Source: Bacillota bacterium
Lineage (GTDB): Bacteria > Bacillota > Clostridia > Peptostreptococcales > Anaerovoracaceae
Assembly (NCBI GenBank): GCA_023415235.1
Contig: JAEZLP010000053.1
Location: 1 to 16,999, forward strand
Length of the DNA stretch: 16,999 nucleotides
Direction: 5' to 3'
Shown here: positions 6,971 through 14,312 of the stretch, piece after piece
How positions within the stretch are numbered: position 1 is the first letter of the stretch
How the letters are laid out: each line of letters starts with the position of its first letter
The notes under the pieces: model-generated
What the model was told of the DNA's origin: nothing
The model's input: the letters and a program-made list of their open reading frames with translations, nothing else
Databases searched by the model: none
Position numbers and translations under genes: made by a program

Positions 6971-8005
6971 CTAAATTATCAGCATGGCGTCCCCATAGCT
7001 GAAGAAACGATAGTTCTGATCCACCGCTTCCTGATAGGCCGCCAGGATTTTTTCTCTATTATACAATGCGGAAACCAGCATAAGCAAGGTCGATTTGGGA
7101 AGATGAAAATTGGTGATGAGACTGTCTATCACCTTGAAGCGGTAGCCCGGATAGATAAAAATATCCGTATTTCCTCTTCCCGCTGTCACAAAGCCGTCTT
7201 CCGACGCAGCGCTTTCCACGGTTCTGGTGGAGGTGGTCCCCACGGATATGATTCTGCCGCCTTGTGTTTTCGTTTCATTGATCATAGCGGCATTTTCCTC
7301 ATCGATTTCATATTCTTCAAAATGCATCTTGTGTTCTTCAATAATCTCGCATTTCACAGGGCGGAAGGTTCCAATCCCCACATGAAGGGTTACGTAAGCT
7401 ATTTTCACACCCTTTTTTACCGCAGCATCCATGAGCTCCTTGGTAAAATGCAGTCCGGCGGTGGGAGCGGCCACGGAGCCCTCTTCCCTGCAGTAAACGG
7501 TCTGATACCGTTCCTTGTCCTCTTCTCCGCTTTCTCTGTCGATATAGGGGGGCAATGGCATTTTACCGATCCTGTCCAGCAGTTCATGAAAATCGCCATC
7601 ATACTCAAATCGTACGATTCTTGTACCGCCCTCGCCATGCTCCAGAATTTCAGCAGAAAGACTGCCGTCATCCGAAAAAGAAACCCGGTCACCGACATGC
7701 AGTTTTTTACCGGGCCGAACCATGGCTTCCCAAATATCGTCTTTGATCCGCTTTGTCAGCAAAAACTCAACCCTTGCGCCGGTTATCTCCTTGACGCCGA
7801 ACAATCTAGCGGGAATCACCCTGGAATTGTTCATGACCAGGCAATCACCCGGGTTGAGATATTCCAGAATATCATAAAAATGCCGGTGTTCCAGCAGGCC
7901 CGTCCTTCTGTCAACAACCAGCAGCCTTGATGAGTCCCGTTTTTCAGCGGGATATTGAGCGATTAGCTCCTCCGGTAAATGATAGTCAAAGTCGTTTATA
8001 TGCAT
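6971..8005 (-). CDS. queA: S-adenosylmethionine:tRNA ribosyltransferase-isomerase
   Basis: This 344-residue enzyme transfers and isomerises the ribosyl moiety of SAM onto preQ1-modified tRNA to give epoxyqueuosine. The start MHINDFDYHLPEELIAQYP matches the family N-terminus. Further on come RDSSRLLVV, FLEHRHFYDI-like text (LLEHRHFYDILEYL), DCLVMNNSRVIPARLFG, APTAGLHFT (about residues 180-190), HVGIGTFRPV and GTTSTRTVE, then a C-terminal TNFHLPKSTLLMLVSAL. All are standard QueA blocks, in order and without gaps. The RBS AGAGGATG lies 5-6 bases before the ATG. The gene is 69 bp after the spoIID-like gene and 39 bp before tgt, so the two queuosine genes are coupled. A 329-codon open frame on the opposite strand (6941-7930) is a coding shadow. 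Confidence 0.97.
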   Translation of the reverse strand: MHINDFDYHLPEELIAQYPAEKRDSSRLLVVDRRTGLLEHRHFYDILEYLNPGDCLVMNNSRVIPARLFGVKEITGARVEFLLTKRIKDDIWEAMVRPGKKLHVGDRVSFSDDGSLSAEILEHGEGGTRIVRFEYDGDFHELLDRIGKMPLPPYIDRESGEEDKERYQTVYCREEGSVAAPTAGLHFTKELMDAAVKKGVKIAYVTLHVGIGTFRPVKCEIIEEHKMHFEEYEIDEENAAMINETKTQGGRIISVGTTSTRTVESAASEDGFVTAGRGNTDIFIYPGYRFKVIDSLITNFHLPKSTLLMLVSALYNREKILAAYQEAVDQNYRFFSYGDAMLII

Positions 8006-8074
8006 ATGTCATCCTCTTATCGCAACAAATTTTTCCGTTTCTATACAGTATCGGCAATATAACATCTCTTCTGT

Positions 8075-9436
8075 TTATTTTATCTCGATGTCTGTATAGA
8101 AATACTCCAATATTTCTTCGTATGTAAAGCCCTGCTTTGCCATTGCAACTGCACTGTCCTGGGGCATTCCTACTCCATGGCCGTAGCCGAAGCCATTGAA
8201 TACCACGGTTCCGGCGGTCACTCTCTCCGCGGATGCGGAAGCTCCGTACCGTATCGTTATAGTACCGTTCGAGCCGTAGGAATTCTCGATATCCAGCTTC
8301 CGGACGTTGCCGCTTCCACTGATGACATAGGTGCCTGAACCAAGGTGCGAGGAGCTGTAACCGTTGGAAATGATCCAATCTTCCCCTAGGGCAGCGGTAC
8401 TGTCAGCAAGGGTAAAATTGTTTGATTTTATGATCGTGGCTCCCAATACCGTTCGGATTTTCTCCTTCTTTAAATATACGGTTGCACGATCTCCCGTTAT
8501 TTTCAGCTCCGATACAGCTCCCGTCGCGTTTCTTCCGCTAATTTCCAGGGATTTGATGTTTCCCGGCTGAAAACCTTCGGCCTCCAGCTTGGTTCTGATG
8601 ATGTCGAAGGAAAGGCTGGTGCTCCATGGATAGCTGGGACAATACTCATCCTTAACCGCTCTTAGATAAGGATAGCTGTAGGTCCAGACATCTTCGGAAT
8701 TCTGGGTATACCCTCCGCTGTTCTTGAAATAAAAAGCCGTTACCTGGGATCCGTTGCTATATATGGTTTCTCCCCTGGTTTCATCGACCGCCTCAATGAT
8801 GGAGGGATATTCGCCCGAATAACCCTTGTACATCTGGCAATGGGTCGTTCCGCAGAGGTCGAAACCATCTGCGACATGTCTGCCAAGATTCAGCTCACCG
8901 AAGCTTCTTGCAGCAACCGCCTGAGCTTTCAGCGCTTCGATCGGATTTGTATAATTCAGCTCCGAGTTCAATACTCCATACAGGTAATGCTCCAGAGTGA
9001 TGTAATTAACCACGGTCAATGTTCCGTCGGATTTGGGGACCAGCATAATACCGCCGCGATAAGGCGTGTTGTCCAGATAGAGAATCCCTTCCTCCTCATA
9101 ATCCGCCGGCATGATGCAGCCTACCGAACCTAAATCCGATGACAGGAGCACTCCGTTCTCGTCCCGGATCGCTGCGGTTCCGTTTTCATTTGTTATAACG
9201 ATTTTGGTATAAGCCGGCAGCGGCATTCCCTCGTCAAAGCTTCTGTTAGCAGCCGTTCCCAGTTGAAAGCCGAATTCCGAATAAAGCGTACAGTAGGAAA
9301 CTGAGCTGCTCCCGTATTTTAAACCGACCTTGAGATATTGCTCCGTGGACGCCGCTTCCGCTTCACTGTGGAACAATAAGGGCGTCATCAGGATTGTTAA
9401 CATAATCATTATTATTGTTATTCTGCGGTAATTCAT
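8075..9436 (-). CDS. SpoIID/LytB domain protein, secreted
   Basis: A signal peptide (MNYRR, a hydrophobic run, then SEAEAA) leads to a domain with the SpoIID blocks: LEHYLYGVLNSELNYT with the presumed catalytic Glu, IEALKAQAVAARSFG, a CGTTHCQMYKGY segment with possible zinc-ligand Cys/His, and VTAFYFKNSGGYTQNSEDVW. It ends in FGYGHGVGMPQDSAVAMAKQG and YEEILEYFY. SpoIID proteins are lytic transglycosylases acting on denuded peptidoglycan glycan strands during engulfment; LytB-type relatives modify cell wall lytic enzymes. At about 450 residues it is longer than classical SpoIID (about 340) and has extra sequence before and inside the domain, so I give no symbol. I chose ATG 9436 for its basic signal-peptide start and AAGG 8 bases upstream. 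ATGs at 9460 and 9466 would add an acidic MDMDKDK tail from a hexamer repeat. Confidence 0.88.
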   Translation of the reverse strand: MNYRRITIIMIMLTILMTPLLFHSEAEAASTEQYLKVGLKYGSSSVSYCTLYSEFGFQLGTAANRSFDEGMPLPAYTKIVITNENGTAAIRDENGVLLSSDLGSVGCIMPADYEEEGILYLDNTPYRGGIMLVPKSDGTLTVVNYITLEHYLYGVLNSELNYTNPIEALKAQAVAARSFGELNLGRHVADGFDLCGTTHCQMYKGYSGEYPSIIEAVDETRGETIYSNGSQVTAFYFKNSGGYTQNSEDVWTYSYPYLRAVKDEYCPSYPWSTSLSFDIIRTKLEAEGFQPGNIKSLEISGRNATGAVSELKITGDRATVYLKKEKIRTVLGATIIKSNNFTLADSTAALGEDWIISNGYSSSHLGSGTYVISGSGNVRKLDIENSYGSNGTITIRYGASASAERVTAGTVVFNGFGYGHGVGMPQDSAVAMAKQGFTYEEILEYFYTDIEIK

Positions 9437-9444
9437 TCGATCAA

Positions 9445-9474
9445 CCTTATCCTTATCCATATCCATATCCTTAT
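9445..9474. repeat. five tandem hexamers (CCTTAT/CCATAT)
   Basis: Five units CCWTAT run without gaps, giving GGATAA/GGATAT on the minus strand. They lie at the 5' end of the spoIID-like gene, supply several AAGG ribosome binding sites and two alternative ATGs, and would encode a D-M/K-D repeat if translated. Copy number changes would keep the frame but shift the start options. Confidence 0.7.
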
Positions 9475-9537
9475 CCCATTCCGGCTGCTGTTCACTAGAA
9501 AACAGATATATACTGATCTGTTCACGCCTGAAAACTG

Positions 9538-10560
9538 CTACATGCTAAGCTGCTCATCCTTTGGATTTTCGATACCCAGATGCTTGTAAGCCAGTTGTGA
9601 AGCGACTCTGCCCTTTTGAGTACGATGAAGAAATCCAGCTTGGATCAGATACGGTTCGTAGACGTCTTCAATGGTAACTCTTTCCTCTCCTATAGCGGCA
9701 GAAATCGTGTCAATGCCCACTGGGCCGCCATGAAAACGCTCGATTATGATCTGTAGGATCTCCCTGTCCAGGCCCTCCAGACCTTTCTGATCGATTCCAA
9801 GCGAGTTCAATGTTGTTCTTGTAATATCCAAATCAATGACGCCGGTTCCCTTTACCTGACTGAAATCCCTCACCCGTTTCAGCAGCCGGTTTGCGACCCT
9901 TGGGGTGCCGCGGGATCTTTTTGCCAGCTCTTCCGTGGAGGCATCGTCAATTCCCACATTTAATATTTCGGCGGACCGCTTGATAATCTCCTTTAATTCG
10001 TCTATCGTATACATTTCAAACTTGCTGATGACGCCAAAACGATCCCTGAGGGGGGCCGAAAGGCTTCCGGCGCGGGTTGTAGCCCCGATCAGAGTAAACT
10101 TGGACAAGTCCAGACGGATCGATCTTGCAGACGGACCCTTTCCGATGATGATGTCCAAGGCGTAATCCTCCATGGCGGAATACAGTACCTCCTCTACGGA
10201 GCGGTTCAGTCTGTGGATCTCATCGATAAAAAGCACATCATTGTCGTTGAGATTGGTGAGAATTGCAGCCAGATCCCCCGCCCGTTCAATGGCGGGACCG
10301 GAAGTGATTCTCAGATCGACTCCCAGCTCATTGGCGATGACTCCGGCCAGGGTTGTCTTTCCCAGTCCTGGAGGCCCATAAAACAGTACGTGGTCCAGAG
10401 GCTCCATTCGAAGCTGCGCCGCCTCGATAAAAACCTTGAGGTTTTCCGTTACCGCCTTCTGGCCGATGTATTCCGCCAATCTTTTCGGCCTTAGAGATAG
10501 CTCCATGACCTCTTCTTCTTCATTCAGATTTGCCGCTGTAATTCTTTCCTCAAAATCCAT
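9538..10560 (-). CDS. ruvB: Holliday junction branch migration ATPase RuvB
   Basis: This 340-residue AAA+ motor forms hexameric rings flanking RuvA and pumps DNA through the Holliday junction. Visible motifs are RPKRLAEYIGQ, Walker A GPPGLGKT (62-69), Walker B LFIDEIHRLN (Asp113, Glu114), sensor 1 IGATTRAGSLSAPLRDRFG with the arginine finger, and the C-terminal winged-helix text GGPVGIDTISAAIGEERVTIEDVYEPYLIQ followed by FLHRTQKGR. Length is typical. I prefer ATG 10560 (AGGAAG 8 bases upstream); a GTG directly before it at 10563 is equally in frame. The start is within 5 bases of the ruvA stop, so translation of the two is probably coupled. The stop is 71 bp from the spoIID-like gene on the same strand. 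Confidence 0.98.
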   Translation of the reverse strand: MDFEERITAANLNEEEEVMELSLRPKRLAEYIGQKAVTENLKVFIEAAQLRMEPLDHVLFYGPPGLGKTTLAGVIANELGVDLRITSGPAIERAGDLAAILTNLNDNDVLFIDEIHRLNRSVEEVLYSAMEDYALDIIIGKGPSARSIRLDLSKFTLIGATTRAGSLSAPLRDRFGVISKFEMYTIDELKEIIKRSAEILNVGIDDASTEELAKRSRGTPRVANRLLKRVRDFSQVKGTGVIDLDITRTTLNSLGIDQKGLEGLDREILQIIIERFHGGPVGIDTISAAIGEERVTIEDVYEPYLIQAGFLHRTQKGRVASQLAYKHLGIENPKDEQLSM

Positions 10561-10564
10561 CACG

Positions 10565-11152
10565 TTATCTTCCTATTCCTTTCAACGCCCTCTTTATGTA
10601 TTCCTCTGTGGTTAAATCATCCTCATCGATTCCTGCGATCGCGCTTAACGCTTCGGTTCTGCTGTATCCCAGGCTGACCAGACCGTTGATCGCTTCCGTT
10701 TTTCCGGAGTCGGCCACTACCTTTTCCGCAGTCTCCGCAAGACCGCCTACGGCGCCCATCTTGTCCTTAAGCTCCAGCGTAATTCTTTGGGCAATCTTTT
10801 TGCCGATTCCGTTAGCCTTGGTCAGCGCGGCCGAATCATCAAACACGATGGCCTTTTTAATTTCTCCCACCGGCATGGAGGATAGAATCGCCATGGCTGC
10901 CTTTGCACCTACGCCGTTAACAGTCATAAGCTTACGGAACAGGTCTATGGATTCCTTGTCATGGAATCCATAGAGGCTCACATCATCCTCCCGGACAATC
11001 ATTACGGTATAGATCAGAACCGTTTCTTTGCTGTCGGCCAGATAAACTGCCGAATTATCGGGTACAAAGATCTCATAACCGATCCCGCCCGTTTCGACAA
11101 CGACGCCTCCATCAAATTTCATCGTGATATTTCCTTTAATATAGTGGATCAT
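10565..11152 (-). CDS. ruvA: Holliday junction DNA-binding protein RuvA
   Basis: This 195-residue protein forms the tetramer that binds four-way junctions and loads RuvB. Domain I is an OB fold (residues 1-63, MIHYIKGNI...GGIGYEIFVP...EDDVSLYGF). Domain II carries the two helix-hairpin-helix motifs: LMTVNGVGAKAAMAILS and LTKANGIGKKIAQRITLELKDK. An acidic/flexible linker follows. Domain III is the RuvB-binding three-helix bundle (AINGLVSLGYSRTEALSAIA...). All three are complete. The RBS AAGGAG lies about 7 bases before ATG 11152. The gene is 43 bp after ruvC and nearly touches ruvB, so this is the intact ruvCAB order. Confidence 0.98.
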   Translation of the reverse strand: MIHYIKGNITMKFDGGVVVETGGIGYEIFVPDNSAVYLADSKETVLIYTVMIVREDDVSLYGFHDKESIDLFRKLMTVNGVGAKAAMAILSSMPVGEIKKAIVFDDSAALTKANGIGKKIAQRITLELKDKMGAVGGLAETAEKVVADSGKTEAINGLVSLGYSRTEALSAIAGIDEDDLTTEEYIKRALKGIGR

Positions 11153-11195
11153 CCCAGTCTCCTTATCATTTCAACCGTTGATTTCAGCTGACCCT

Positions 11196-11738
11196 TTATT
11201 TGGCCAGCATTTTAGCCTTCTTTATTTTTTGGTTTGCCTTGCCGGTGTACTGATCCAGTTTGCTCAAATGACCGGCGCAGTGTCCATGACAGATGGCAGC
11301 AGCCAGCGCATCCGCGGTATCATCCGGTTTCGGGACCTCATCCAGATGCAATATCGTCTTCACCATGGCCTGAATCTGTTTTTTTTCAGCCCTTCCGTAG
11401 CCCACCAGACCCTGTTTGATCTGAAGAGGTGTATATTCCCTGATTTCCAAGCCGCAGTTGGCACACGCAAGAATTGCCACCCCCCGGGCCTGTCCCACAA
11501 GAATCGCTGTTTTGGAATTTGTATTAAAAAAGAGTTCCTCGATGGAAACTACATCTGGCTCATACTCCTGTATGATTTCCATGATCTGCGTATAGAGGTG
11601 CTTCAGCCGGTCAGGCATATCCATGGTGGAATCCGTGGTAACAGCTCCATATCCGCACACGGAAAAATGATTTCCCTTCATATCAACGATTCCATATCCC
11701 AGAATTGCATATCCCGGATCGATTCCCAGTATTCTCAT
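11196..11738 (-). CDS. ruvC: Holliday junction resolvase RuvC
   Basis: This 180-residue dimeric, Mg-dependent endonuclease cuts Holliday junctions symmetrically. The acidic active-site residues are visible: Asp7 in MRILGIDPG, Glu in SIEELFFN (about residue 67) and the pair in PDDTADALAAAICH (about 139-147). The KTAILVGQARGVAILA helix and YTPLQIKQGLVGYGRAEKKQ are also typical. I chose ATG 11738 because family members begin at MRILGIDPG and GGAG lies 8-9 bases upstream; the ATG at 11750 would add MEFT. The tail is lysine-rich, which is common. It is the first gene of the minus-strand cluster, with a strong promoter about 35 bp upstream of the start. Confidence 0.98.
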   Translation of the reverse strand: MRILGIDPGYAILGYGIVDMKGNHFSVCGYGAVTTDSTMDMPDRLKHLYTQIMEIIQEYEPDVVSIEELFFNTNSKTAILVGQARGVAILACANCGLEIREYTPLQIKQGLVGYGRAEKKQIQAMVKTILHLDEVPKPDDTADALAAAICHGHCAGHLSKLDQYTGKANQKIKKAKMLAK

Positions 11739-11772
11739 CGTAAACTCCAATTCGTATCAAATCAATGGAATC

Positions 11773-11801
11773 ATTATATCATAGCTTCCTGCTGATTCCA
11801 A
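11773..11801 (-). promoter_or_regulatory. sigma-A type promoter of the ruvC operon
   Basis: On the minus strand the -35 is TTGGAA (11801-11796), then a 17-base spacer, then the -10 TATAAT (11778-11773). The expected start of transcription is about 11766, roughly 28 bases before the ruvC ATG. Spacing and -10 are consensus. I saw no LexA/DinR-type box around it. Confidence 0.75.
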
Positions 11802-11914
11802 TCGGGGAACGCCTTCGCCCCATATTTATCGGTATTATTTTACCATAAAAAACATATGTTTGTCCATGTTCTTTCCATTAGCTAGAAAATATTGTAAATC
11901 TGATTTCTTTTTGG
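11802..11914. other. intergenic core between divergent promoters
   Basis: This is the part of the 331-bp ruvC-argR intergenic region outside the promoters. It is A/T-rich with runs such as TTTACCATAAAAAACATATG. I see no gene, hairpin with a T-tract, or repeat in it. Confidence 0.5.
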
Positions 11915-11942
11915 TTGAATAGACTTGCCGTTGTGTTATAAT
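11915..11942 (+). promoter_or_regulatory. promoter P1 upstream of argR-recN
   Basis: TTGAAT (11915-11920), a 16-base spacer and TATAAT (11937-11942). Transcription would start near 11949, leaving a leader of about 120 bases before argR. That is long for a simple gene and contains the elements listed below. Confidence 0.6.
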
Positions 11943-11951
11943 TAAGTATCC

Positions 11952-12020
11952 ATGAGGATGCAGCGTTGTTGCTGGCAGAGGCCCAAATTGTTCTGTATTT
12001 TTATCAGCAACATGATATAA
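11952..12020 (+). other. argR leader: 22-codon open frame and inverted repeat
   Basis: ATG 11952 opens a 22-codon frame (MRMQRCCWQRPK...) ending in TAA at 12018-12020. It includes three Arg codons (two AGG, one CGT) and two Cys codons, but no clear RBS. Within it GTTGCTG (11967-11974, with two extra bases) and CAGCAAC (12005-12011) could pair across about 30 bases. A leader peptide or attenuator is possible; chance is not excluded. Confidence 0.25.
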
Positions 12021-12033
12021 TAATTATTATTCA
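12013..12033 (+). promoter_or_regulatory. candidate ArgR operator over an extended -10
   Basis: A perfect 14-base palindrome ATAATAATTATTAT (12017-12030) is bracketed by TGA and TCA, close to the ARG-box pattern TGAAT-W4-ATTCA. It overlaps TGATATAAT, an extended -10 element with no good -35. The site is about 40 bp before the argR start, where autorepression is common in this family. Confidence 0.4.
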
Positions 12034-12069
12034 GGATCAATATTTATTCATTTTGAAAGGATGTGCAGC

Positions 12070-12519
12070 ATGAGATATTCAAGACAAAACAAGATACTTG
12101 ATATTATTAATACGCACGAAGTTGAGACCCAGGAAAGACTGGTTTCCCTTTTGAGAAAAAGCGGATATAAGGTTACCCAGGCAACCATATCCAGAGACAT
12201 AAAAGAGCTGCAGCTAGTAAAGACACTTTCATCGTCGGGTAAATACAAATATACAATTGGCACAAATGTGGACCAGCCTATTTCAGACCGATATATAAAA
12301 ATCTTTAAAGAGACAATCCAAACCGTAGCCTATTCCGGCAATATCATCGTTGTCAAGACTCTAAGCGGCTGTGCCAACGCCGCCGCCGAAGCCATCGATA
12401 CGCTGAGCTTTCCGAATGTTGTTGGCTCAATCGCCGGAGACAATACAATCTTTCTCGTTGTCAACGACCCTGCCAATGTACCCGCATTGGTCAACCGGTT
12501 TAATGAAATGATCAAATAA
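12070..12519 (+). CDS. argR: arginine repressor ArgR/AhrC
   Basis: This 149-residue regulator binds ARG boxes as an arginine-bound hexamer, repressing arginine synthesis and in many Firmicutes activating catabolism. The N-terminal winged helix-turn-helix spans about residues 1-65 (RQNKILDIINTHEVETQERLVSLL and TQATISRDIKELQLVK). The C-terminal oligomerisation and arginine-binding domain ends with GSIAGDNTIFLVV (119-131). The usual GDDT is GDNT here, with Asn125 at the second position of the aspartate pair. Start 12070 is preferred: GAAAGG lies 9 bases upstream, while for ATG 12061 the RBS would be too close. recN starts 15 bp after the stop, the conserved argR-recN pairing of Firmicutes. Confidence 0.96.
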   Translation: MRYSRQNKILDIINTHEVETQERLVSLLRKSGYKVTQATISRDIKELQLVKTLSSSGKYKYTIGTNVDQPISDRYIKIFKETIQTVAYSGNIIVVKTLSGCANAAAEAIDTLSFPNVVGSIAGDNTIFLVVNDPANVPALVNRFNEMIK

Positions 12520-12534
12520 CCAGAGGAGAAGAGA

Positions 12535-14172
12535 ATGATTTCCCATATACGCATTAAGGATTTTGCAATTATTGATGCTGTTGAACTTGACTTTCACGAT
12601 GGCTTGAATATTATTACCGGAGAAACAGGCGCAGGAAAATCAATTATCATCGAAGCAGTGAGCCTTGCTTTAGGAAGCAGAGCAGATACTGCTTTTATTC
12701 GTTCCGGGAAAGAAAAGGCAGTCGTCCAGATGGTCGCGGACCTGAACGGAGAAGAATACGTCATTACAAGAGAACTCTCATCCAGCGGGAAAAATATCTG
12801 TCGGATCAACGATGAAATCGTATCTTTAGCGCAGCTTTCAAAGCTTTGCAGACAGATTGCGGACGTGCACGGCCAGTATGACCACCAGTCTCTGCTAAAT
12901 CCTGAGAATCATTTGAAATTGATCGATACGTTCCATAACAAGCAGATATCTCCGGCAAAGGAAATGGTTTCGGAATTATATCGGCAATACATCGAAACCA
13001 AGAATGAACTGGCTTCCCTGCTTTCAAACCAGGCCGATGCGGAACGCAAACGGGATTTTATGCGTTTTGAGCTTTCGGAGATAACGGCAGCCAAACCTTA
13101 TGCCGGCGAGGATGAAGAATTGTCGCAAAAGCTGAATCTCCTTCAGAACAGTGAAAAAATCTACCAAAACCTTTCCTCTGTTTATGAACTGCTTTATGAC
13201 GAGTCCCCATCGGCATCGGACAGCATGGGAAGAAGCATGCACCTGCTTCAGGAAATCGGTGGATTTTCTGATGAAATCAGCGGATTCGGAGACGAACTGT
13301 CCGATCTCTATTATAAAATGGGGGATCTCATTTCCAGCATCCGCAAGTTCAGGGATGGAATCTACTTTTCCCCTGAAATCCTGGAGGAAACCATCCATCG
13401 CATAGATGTACTCGACAGTCTCAAACGGAAATACGGAGGTACCATCGAAAAAGTGCTGGAATATCAGGAAAAGGTAACTCTTGATCTGGAAAAAATCGAA
13501 AACATTGATGCTGTGAAGGAGAAGCTTTCGAAGGAGCTGGCCGATCATGAAAAAGCGCTCGACGAAGCAAGCCGACAATTGACGGAGCTGCGGAAACAAT
13601 CCGCCGCCGAAATCGAAGTCCGTATTAATAAAGAATTAACAGAATTGAATTTTAAGGACACCTGCTTCACCGTTCATTTCTATGAAGAAGACACGGTTAA
13701 ACGGAACTTCTCCGCTGATGGAACCGACAAAATCGAGTTTCTCATCACAACAAACAAGGGTGAATCACCGAAGCCACTTGTTAAAATCGCTTCGGGCGGT
13801 GAAATCTCAAGGATCATGCTTGCCTTTAAGCAGATCATCGGTGATTTTGATATGATCCCCACCATGATATTCGATGAAATCGATGTTGGAATCAGCGGAG
13901 TGACCGCAAGTATCGTGGGAAAAAAGCTGTCGGATATTTCAAAAAGGCGCCAGATCATCTGCATTACCCACCTGCCTCAGATTGCCGCCTTCGGAGACCA
14001 CCATTTCAAGATTGACAAGGCAGCTGTGAACGAAGCAACTCTGACTACGGTCAGTCCCCTTGACGACAAGGAAAAAATTATTGAAATAGCAAGACTTCTG
14101 GGAGGCATCAACATTACCGACACCACCCTGAAAAGTGCGGAGGAGCTGATACGGCTTTCCAAGGTCCAGTAA
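12535..14172 (+). CDS. recN: DNA repair ATPase RecN
   Basis: This 545-residue SMC-like protein acts in double-strand break repair, tethering DNA ends. The N-terminal head has MISHIRIKDFAIIDAVELDF and Walker A GETGAGKS (29-36). The middle consists of two charged helical stretches (about 155-200 and 300-365) forming the coiled coil. The C-terminal head has the ABC signature KIASGGEISRIMLAFK (about 419-434), Walker B TMIFDEIDVGISG and the switch ICITHLPQIAAFGDHHFKI. Length is slightly under the usual 555-575, but all catalytic motifs are present. GAGGAG lies about 8 bases before the ATG. It is co-transcribed with argR. Its 3' side appears interrupted by a mobile element about 60 bp after the stop. 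Confidence 0.97.
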   Translation: MISHIRIKDFAIIDAVELDFHDGLNIITGETGAGKSIIIEAVSLALGSRADTAFIRSGKEKAVVQMVADLNGEEYVITRELSSSGKNICRINDEIVSLAQLSKLCRQIADVHGQYDHQSLLNPENHLKLIDTFHNKQISPAKEMVSELYRQYIETKNELASLLSNQADAERKRDFMRFELSEITAAKPYAGEDEELSQKLNLLQNSEKIYQNLSSVYELLYDESPSASDSMGRSMHLLQEIGGFSDEISGFGDELSDLYYKMGDLISSIRKFRDGIYFSPEILEETIHRIDVLDSLKRKYGGTIEKVLEYQEKVTLDLEKIENIDAVKEKLSKELADHEKALDEASRQLTELRKQSAAEIEVRINKELTELNFKDTCFTVHFYEEDTVKRNFSADGTDKIEFLITTNKGESPKPLVKIASGGEISRIMLAFKQIIGDFDMIPTMIFDEIDVGISGVTASIVGKKLSDISKRRQIICITHLPQIAAFGDHHFKIDKAAVNEATLTTVSPLDDKEKIIEIARLLGGINITDTTLKSAEELIRLSKVQ

Positions 14173-14215
14173 GCCGGGTTTCCGTAAAATACATACTTCC
14201 TGTTACATCTTTCAT

Positions 14216-14232
14216 AAAAAAAACCGCTGTTA
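14216..14232 (+). terminator. left half of the native recN terminator, right arm lost
   Basis: An eight-base A-run followed by CCGCTGTT is the expected 5' side of a terminator stem ending in AACAGCGG plus T-run. The matching 3' arm is not found in the following 100 bases. The break falls at about 14231-14234, at or just before a GA dinucleotide. This is inferred from one arm only. Confidence 0.4.
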
Positions 14233-14269
14233 GAGGGTTAGTCTTAGGGATTTTTAATCTTTGAAAAAT

Positions 14270-14312
14270 ATCGGCATAGTTTGGTAGTGTTACCGGCTAT
14301 GCCGATTTTTCT
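14270..14312. terminator. strong hairpin terminator, bidirectional
   Basis: ATCGGCATAG (14270-14279) pairs perfectly with CTATGCCGAT (14297-14306) around a 17-base loop. TTTTTCTTTTTC follows on the plus strand and TATTTTTCAAAG on the minus strand. The right arm contains the TAG stop of the recombinase gene, so the hairpin most likely belongs to the mobile element and now also serves recN. Confidence 0.8.

Noticed and set aside
6941..7930. 329-codon open frame on the plus strand opposite queA
   Set aside because: It is fully antisense to a complete QueA with all family motifs; it has no RBS and its translation resembles no protein. It is a coding shadow.
11178..11795. 205-codon plus-strand open frame opposite ruvC
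   Set aside because: It is antisense to an intact RuvC and crosses the ruvC promoter; no RBS or recognisable protein.
11740..11830. LexA/DinR box at the ruvC promoter
   Set aside because: I looked for GAAC...GTTC or CGAAC-type half sites on both strands and found no convincing pair.
13024..13599. 191-codon minus-strand open frame inside recN
   Set aside because: It is antisense to the RecN coiled-coil region, which is continuous and typical; no RBS.
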